Source: Mobilicoccus caccae (GTDB lineage: Bacteria; Actinomycetota; Actinomycetes; Actinomycetales; Dermatophilaceae). Taken from it: a stretch of DNA of 64,000 nucleotides. The notes beneath the pieces are model-generated. The model saw only the letters and a list, made by a program, of their open reading frames with translations, had not been told where the DNA came from and did no database searches. Where the stretch lies: the NCBI RefSeq assembly GCF_030161635.1, contig NZ_BSUO01000001.1, positions 3,825,199 to 3,889,198 of the forward strand, given 5' to 3'. Below, piece after piece: positions 60,512 to 64,000 of the stretch; positions within the stretch are counted from its first letter, which is position 1; every line of letters begins with the position of its first letter. Both the position numbers and the translations under genes were made by a program.

Positions 60512-60783
60512 CCGAGCTGACCTGCGGAAATGCTCACATGTGGACGGGTCGCAGCAAGGAACCCCCGGCAGGCACGCTCGAGGAGCGCACGTCACCGGTT
60601 TCCACCGCCAAGCTGCGGGGGCCCGCACTCCTGGACGGAAATGGTTGCGCGAGCGGCAACACTCCGCTAGGTTCCCCTTAGGTCTCTTTGCCCCCGCTCC
60701 AGACGGAGTGAGGGCGCACCGGCTGCTACCGGTACGCCCTCAGCGACAGACCCGAGTGAACGCTGCGAAAGCGAGGATCCGTC
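60512..60783. other. tnsA leader region with hairpin
   Basis: This is noncoding. GAGGGCGCACCGG (60710-60722) pairs with CCGGTACGCCCTC (60729-60741), 12 of 13, around CTGCTA; it ends 42 bases before tnsA. It could be a terminator or attenuator of the tns operon. GTTGC/GGCAAC arms near 60644-60661 may form a smaller stem. No promoter was picked. Confidence 0.55.
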
Positions 60784-61533
60784 ATGGGTCAGTCTAGGGA
60801 TGCCGCGTGCCCGCGGCCAGCCCGTGTGGTCTCTTGGACGTTCCGGTTCGACGCCGGCCCTCAGGTCTGGGACTGGACGACCGGGCCGCCAGATGTGCCC
60901 GCCTTGCGTTCGATCCGTGCCCCACGGTCGACGGAGAAGAGTCGCCACATCCCAGTCCAGGCTCACTCCGTCACGCTCGACGGTCCGATCCGTCTGGAGT
61001 CCGGGCTCGAGCACGATCTGGTGCGTGAGCTCGACCGAGACCCGGACGTGGTCTGGATGGTGTCGCAACCCGCCCGGCTCGCGCTCAGCACGGCCAACCG
61101 CCGGTCCAGAGTGCACACTCCCGACCTCCTGGTCCTCGGGCGGGAGGGTGCCGTGACCATCTGGGACGTCCGGCCCGTCGAGCGGCAGGACGAGAAGTTC
61201 GTCGAGAGCCGCGACCTGACCGAGGCGGCGTGCGGCGAGGTGGGGTGGGGCTACCGGGTCTACGGGGGCGGGTCGCCCGTGCGGCGGGACAACGTGCGGT
61301 GGCTGACGGCATACCGGCGGGTGATGCCGTGGTACCCGGCCGCCCGGGACGAGCTCCTCCGGATCTGCCGGGATCCCGGCGCGACCGTCGGGGTGGTCCT
61401 GGACGCGGACCGCGGTGCGGGCCACTTGGTCAGTGCGATGTGGCACTACGCCTGGATCGGCGCCCTCGTCGTCGACCTCGACCAACCGATTGGCCGGACG
61501 ACGCCTATTCGTGCGCTCCGGGACGTGCCATGA
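60784..61533 (+). CDS. tnsA: TnsA-like transposon endonuclease
   Basis: This protein has 249 residues. TnsA makes the 5' strand cuts in Tn7 cut-and-paste. The endonuclease core has RLESGLEHDLVRELDRDPDV (Glu72/Glu76), then HTPDLLVLGREGAVTIWDVR with Asp114 and Asp128-Val-Arg130. E. coli TnsA has Glu63, Asp114 and Gln-x-Lys132; here Arg replaces the Lys, as I recall for actinobacterial TnsA-like proteins. A second part (NVRWLTAYRRVMPWYPAARD) matches the C-terminal region. It overlaps tnsB by four bases (ATGA). Confidence 0.85.
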   Translation: MGQSRDAACPRPARVVSWTFRFDAGPQVWDWTTGPPDVPALRSIRAPRSTEKSRHIPVQAHSVTLDGPIRLESGLEHDLVRELDRDPDVVWMVSQPARLALSTANRRSRVHTPDLLVLGREGAVTIWDVRPVERQDEKFVESRDLTEAACGEVGWGYRVYGGGSPVRRDNVRWLTAYRRVMPWYPAARDELLRICRDPGATVGVVLDADRGAGHLVSAMWHYAWIGALVVDLDQPIGRTTPIRALRDVP

Positions 61534-63725
61534 GTGACCCGGCCGTTCCCCTCACTCTCGGGTCGCGGATCCTGACCGCGGACGGCTACGCGGTCGTCAC
61601 GGACCTGGAACGCCATGGGGTGCGTCTGCGCTTCTCGACTGGAGAAGACCGATCCGTGGCCTTCACCCAGCTTCAGGCGCGAGCGGTCGGTGAGGACGGT
61701 CCACAGGCCGTCCACGCTTCCTTGTTCCCGTGGTGGCCCCAGCTCGAGGAATCGGTGCGCCGCGAGGCACTCTTCAAGCAGGAGTGCGTCCTCGAGGCAC
61801 GGACCGGGTTCCGCTTCGGGCTGCGCGAGCTCGCCCAGCCCGGTGAGCCCTTCTACCCGTTCGGTGACGACTTCGGCCTCAGCTTGGCCGCGCGGTACCG
61901 CGAGATGAGCAAGGTCGTCTCCTTCGAACGCTCCGTCGACCGGGCGGTGATGCGCCGGGTCTACGACGGGGAACTGCTGCACCACCGGATCGCCCCCCGC
62001 ACTCTGCAACGCTGGGACAACCTCTGGGTCGGCGGTGGGCTGCGCAGCCTCGTCGACGGGCGAGCCATCAAGGGCCGCCAGGCCTTCGACGTCATCGACG
62101 CCGACTTCCGACGGATCGCCCTGGAGAAGTTCGCGCAGTACGACGGCTCGAAGAGCCGCCCGAACCTGCAGGAGATCGAACGGCAGGTCCGCGTGGCCCT
62201 CAAGAACGAGGGCATCACCGACCCGCACCTGCCGGACCGGATCACCCAGGAGTTCCTCAGCTACCACTGGCGCGCGACCGGGTCCTCGGTGCGGGCCCAA
62301 CGCTCCAAGTCCCTGCGCCGAGTCGCCGGTCACCAGAGCTACCCGGCCCAGCACCCGTCTGAGCTCGCCACCGACCTGACCATCGCCAACAACTTCGTCC
62401 TCGACCCCCTGCGGGAGCGCGCCATCAACGTCGAGGTCGGCGTCATCCACTCGATCGCCACCCGGGTCATCCACGGCATACGAGTGTTTCCGCGGGGAGC
62501 CCGCGGCATCGACGTCGGGCTCCTTGTCTATGACGCCATGCGGCAGTTCGCCATGGTCGTCGACGGAACCACCATCGACGACTTCCGCTGGTGCGGCATC
62601 CCCGAGTCCCTCGACCTTGGCGGCAACCCCGTCCACATCGGTAGACGACCCGCCGTCAAGCGTGACCTGACGATCCAAGGAGTGCACTACCTGCCCGGGG
62701 TGGCCCCCACCTCACTGCGCAGCGACCACGGCAGCATCTTCGTCGGCGAGCACTTCCGCGCCCTGCTAAACCACTTCGCCATCGAGTTGCGCCTCTCGCG
62801 CGGCAAGAAGCCCACGGACAACCCCCACTCCGAGCGGAAGATGGAGGACCTCGAACGCGCCTACCAGCAGGTGCCCGGATACAAGGGCCGCTCCATCCAC
62901 CAGCGGGGACGCTTCATCGGCATCGAGGCGGACGAGCCGCTCCTGACCGCCGACGAGCTCGAGCGCCACTTCCGACGATGGGTCGCCCTCGACTACCACC
63001 GGATGCCGCACGACGGACTCACCCTGCCCGGAGCACCGGGCATCCGCCTGACCCCCTTGGAGATGCACGACGCCCTCGCGGACGCAACGGGCCGCATCCT
63101 CGTGCCGCAGCACCCCGATCTGCTCTACCAGTTCCTCCCGATCATCTGGCTGTCCCCCGGGCACGCCGGTGTCGAGCACAAGAACCTGACCTATGACGCG
63201 GCCGTCCTCGAAGACTTCCGCTCGGTCAGGCCCGGAACCTTCCGTGCGCAGGACTCGGCCATCCCCTTCCACATCGACCCACGCGACGTCACCCGCCTCT
63301 GGTTCCGTCACCCGGACACCGACCGGATCCACGAGGTCCCGTGGAAAGCGCGACACCTGATCCACGCACCTCTCGGCGATGTCGTCCGCGACAGGGCCCT
63401 GGAGCGCATCAAGGAACGCGGGGGCAACCGATCCATCAACAAGACCCGCGTCATGCGCCAGATCATCGATGAGATCGGCGAGCTCACCGCAGCCCCAACC
63501 ACGGACGAGTGGCGCTCCAAGCTCGCTGCCGCGCAACTGCGTTGGGAGCAGTCGCAACGCGACCACGCCGAGGTCGCCGACGCACACCGTCAACTGGAGG
63601 AGCAGGCCGCAGCAGGACTCCCGAGGATCCACGGAGCAGAGGGGAACACCACCCTCGACCGGGCGCAGAACTCTTCCTCTGACTTCGACGCCCCGCTTCC
63701 GGACTACGACGAGGAGGCGATCTGA
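61530..63725 (+). CDS. tnsB: TnsB/Mu-type transposase (DDE)
   Basis: This protein has 731 residues from ATG 61530 inside the tnsA stop. N-terminal HTH domains come first, then an rve core with Asp282 (ELATDLTIANNFVLDP), Asp399 (SLRSDHGSIFVGEHF) and Glu435 (NPHSERKMEDLERAY), spaced as in DDE transposases. The C-terminal beta-barrel (Mu_C) region has TYDAAVLEDFRSVRPGTFRA, and the tail is disordered and acidic (SSSDFDAPLPDYDEEAI), which in Tn7 contacts TnsC. It joins the 3' ends to the target. The frame is intact. The stop overlaps the tnsC start. Confidence 0.93.
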   Translation: MSDPAVPLTLGSRILTADGYAVVTDLERHGVRLRFSTGEDRSVAFTQLQARAVGEDGPQAVHASLFPWWPQLEESVRREALFKQECVLEARTGFRFGLRELAQPGEPFYPFGDDFGLSLAARYREMSKVVSFERSVDRAVMRRVYDGELLHHRIAPRTLQRWDNLWVGGGLRSLVDGRAIKGRQAFDVIDADFRRIALEKFAQYDGSKSRPNLQEIERQVRVALKNEGITDPHLPDRITQEFLSYHWRATGSSVRAQRSKSLRRVAGHQSYPAQHPSELATDLTIANNFVLDPLRERAINVEVGVIHSIATRVIHGIRVFPRGARGIDVGLLVYDAMRQFAMVVDGTTIDDFRWCGIPESLDLGGNPVHIGRRPAVKRDLTIQGVHYLPGVAPTSLRSDHGSIFVGEHFRALLNHFAIELRLSRGKKPTDNPHSERKMEDLERAYQQVPGYKGRSIHQRGRFIGIEADEPLLTADELERHFRRWVALDYHRMPHDGLTLPGAPGIRLTPLEMHDALADATGRILVPQHPDLLYQFLPIIWLSPGHAGVEHKNLTYDAAVLEDFRSVRPGTFRAQDSAIPFHIDPRDVTRLWFRHPDTDRIHEVPWKARHLIHAPLGDVVRDRALERIKERGGNRSINKTRVMRQIIDEIGELTAAPTTDEWRSKLAAAQLRWEQSQRDHAEVADAHRQLEEQAAAGLPRIHGAEGNTTLDRAQNSSSDFDAPLPDYDEEAI

Positions 63726-64000
63726 TGGACGCACGCCTGTGGCACCAGCAAGCGACCGCACCATCGATCGCTCTGCCCCCGCCGGTCCCGGTGGAAGTGT
63801 TCGACGAGACGCCGGACGCGGCTCAGGACGCCTACTGGGAAGTGCTCAGCTCTGGGTTGGCCACCGTCGTACTGCCGTCGGCCCTGGCGCGGCGTGCCGC
63901 CACGCGACTGACCCGGCTGGTGGAGCGCAACACCCTCCGCCCGCCGGGTGCGAAGGCCATCGGGTCGGTCAGCGCCCCGTTCGCGGTCGGGAAGTCGACG
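63725..64000 (+). CDS. tnsC: TnsC-like AAA+ ATPase, N-terminal part (cut by window edge)
   Basis: The ATG at 63725 overlaps the tnsB stop by one base. The visible 92 residues read MDARLWHQQATAPSIALPPP VPVEVFDETPDAAQDAYWEV and end in SAPFAVGKST, the start of a Walker A. TnsC is the ATPase that passes target choice from TnsD/TniQ to TnsAB. Family assignment rests on operon position and the P-loop. Confidence 0.85.
   Translation, partial: MDARLWHQQATAPSIALPPPVPVEVFDETPDAAQDAYWEVLSSGLATVVLPSALARRAATRLTRLVERNTLRPPGAKAIGSVSAPFAVGKST

Noticed and set aside
60512-60783. Transposon end immediately upstream of tnsA
   Set aside because: No TGTTGTCGAGA-type box or other TGT-starting repeated box is visible there. 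The only hairpin looks like a leader structure. I cannot fully exclude it without the other end.

Overview
The window is the replication-origin region of a high-GC Gram-positive (Actinomycetota) chromosome. The order gyrA-gyrB-DUF721-recF-dnaN-oriC-dnaA / rpmH-rnpA-yidD-yidC-jag-rsmG-parA-parB, the small DLW-39 and DUF3566 proteins, and a DUF6049-murJ-pseudokinase block all point to the order Micrococcales. A relative of Intrasporangiaceae/Dermatophilaceae is a guess. The genus cannot be read from the sequence.

Layout. (1) 1-5796 is a nest of insertion sequences. One IS3-family element (called IS3-A here, 5796 down to 511) is cut by an IS110-family element (777-2334), a complete IS3 element (IS3-B, 2883-4240) and a second complete IS3 element (IS3-C, 4375-5679). 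It is truncated at its far end by a fourth IS3 element (IS3-D) that runs off the left edge. IS3-A itself abuts the C-terminal half of a large serine recombinase gene (5797-6640) lying against tRNA-Ala. (2) 6680-18296 holds tRNA-Ala, DLW-39, tRNA-Ile, DUF3566, gyrA, gyrB, DUF721/DciA, recF, dnaN, oriC and dnaA, all on the minus strand. (3) 19037-24755 is the plus-strand arm from rpmH to parB with two parS sites. (4) 24900-33924, mostly minus, holds trxA/trxB, an anti-sigma-like membrane protein, a pseudokinase, murJ, DUF6049 and a NUDIX hydrolase. (5) 34052-43572 holds metabolic genes, the CCA-adding enzyme, a class A PBP and a GT87-like membrane protein. (6) 43848-45663 is the rpsF-ssb-rpsR-rplI operon. 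Two Gfo/Idh oxidoreductases, a MATE exporter, an AlkD-like protein and an intein-containing dnaB follow. (7) From 53005 to the right edge is what looks like a Tn7-like transposon. It starts five bases after the dnaB stop with repeated TGTTGTCGAGA boxes, carries a type I restriction-modification operon and a divergent zinc-finger gene, and continues into tnsA-tnsB-tnsC, with tnsC cut by the edge.

Function. The core is replication initiation (dnaA, dnaN, oriC, dnaB, DciA-like protein), topology (gyrA/gyrB), segregation (parABS), membrane insertion and RNA processing (yidC, rnpA), and cell-wall export and synthesis (murJ, PBP). The accessory parts are the IS nest on the left and the Tn7-like/type I R-M island on the right.

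Data caution. Twelve single-base deletions, ten of them in runs of four or more C/G, break gyrA (twice), recF, parA (twice), trxB, DUF6049 (twice), glsA, ssb, the MATE gene and a small gene upstream of hsdM. Essential genes cannot all be dead. In every case the full span regains a length divisible by three once the missing bases are restored. I therefore read these as consensus errors and annotate each gene over its full span.
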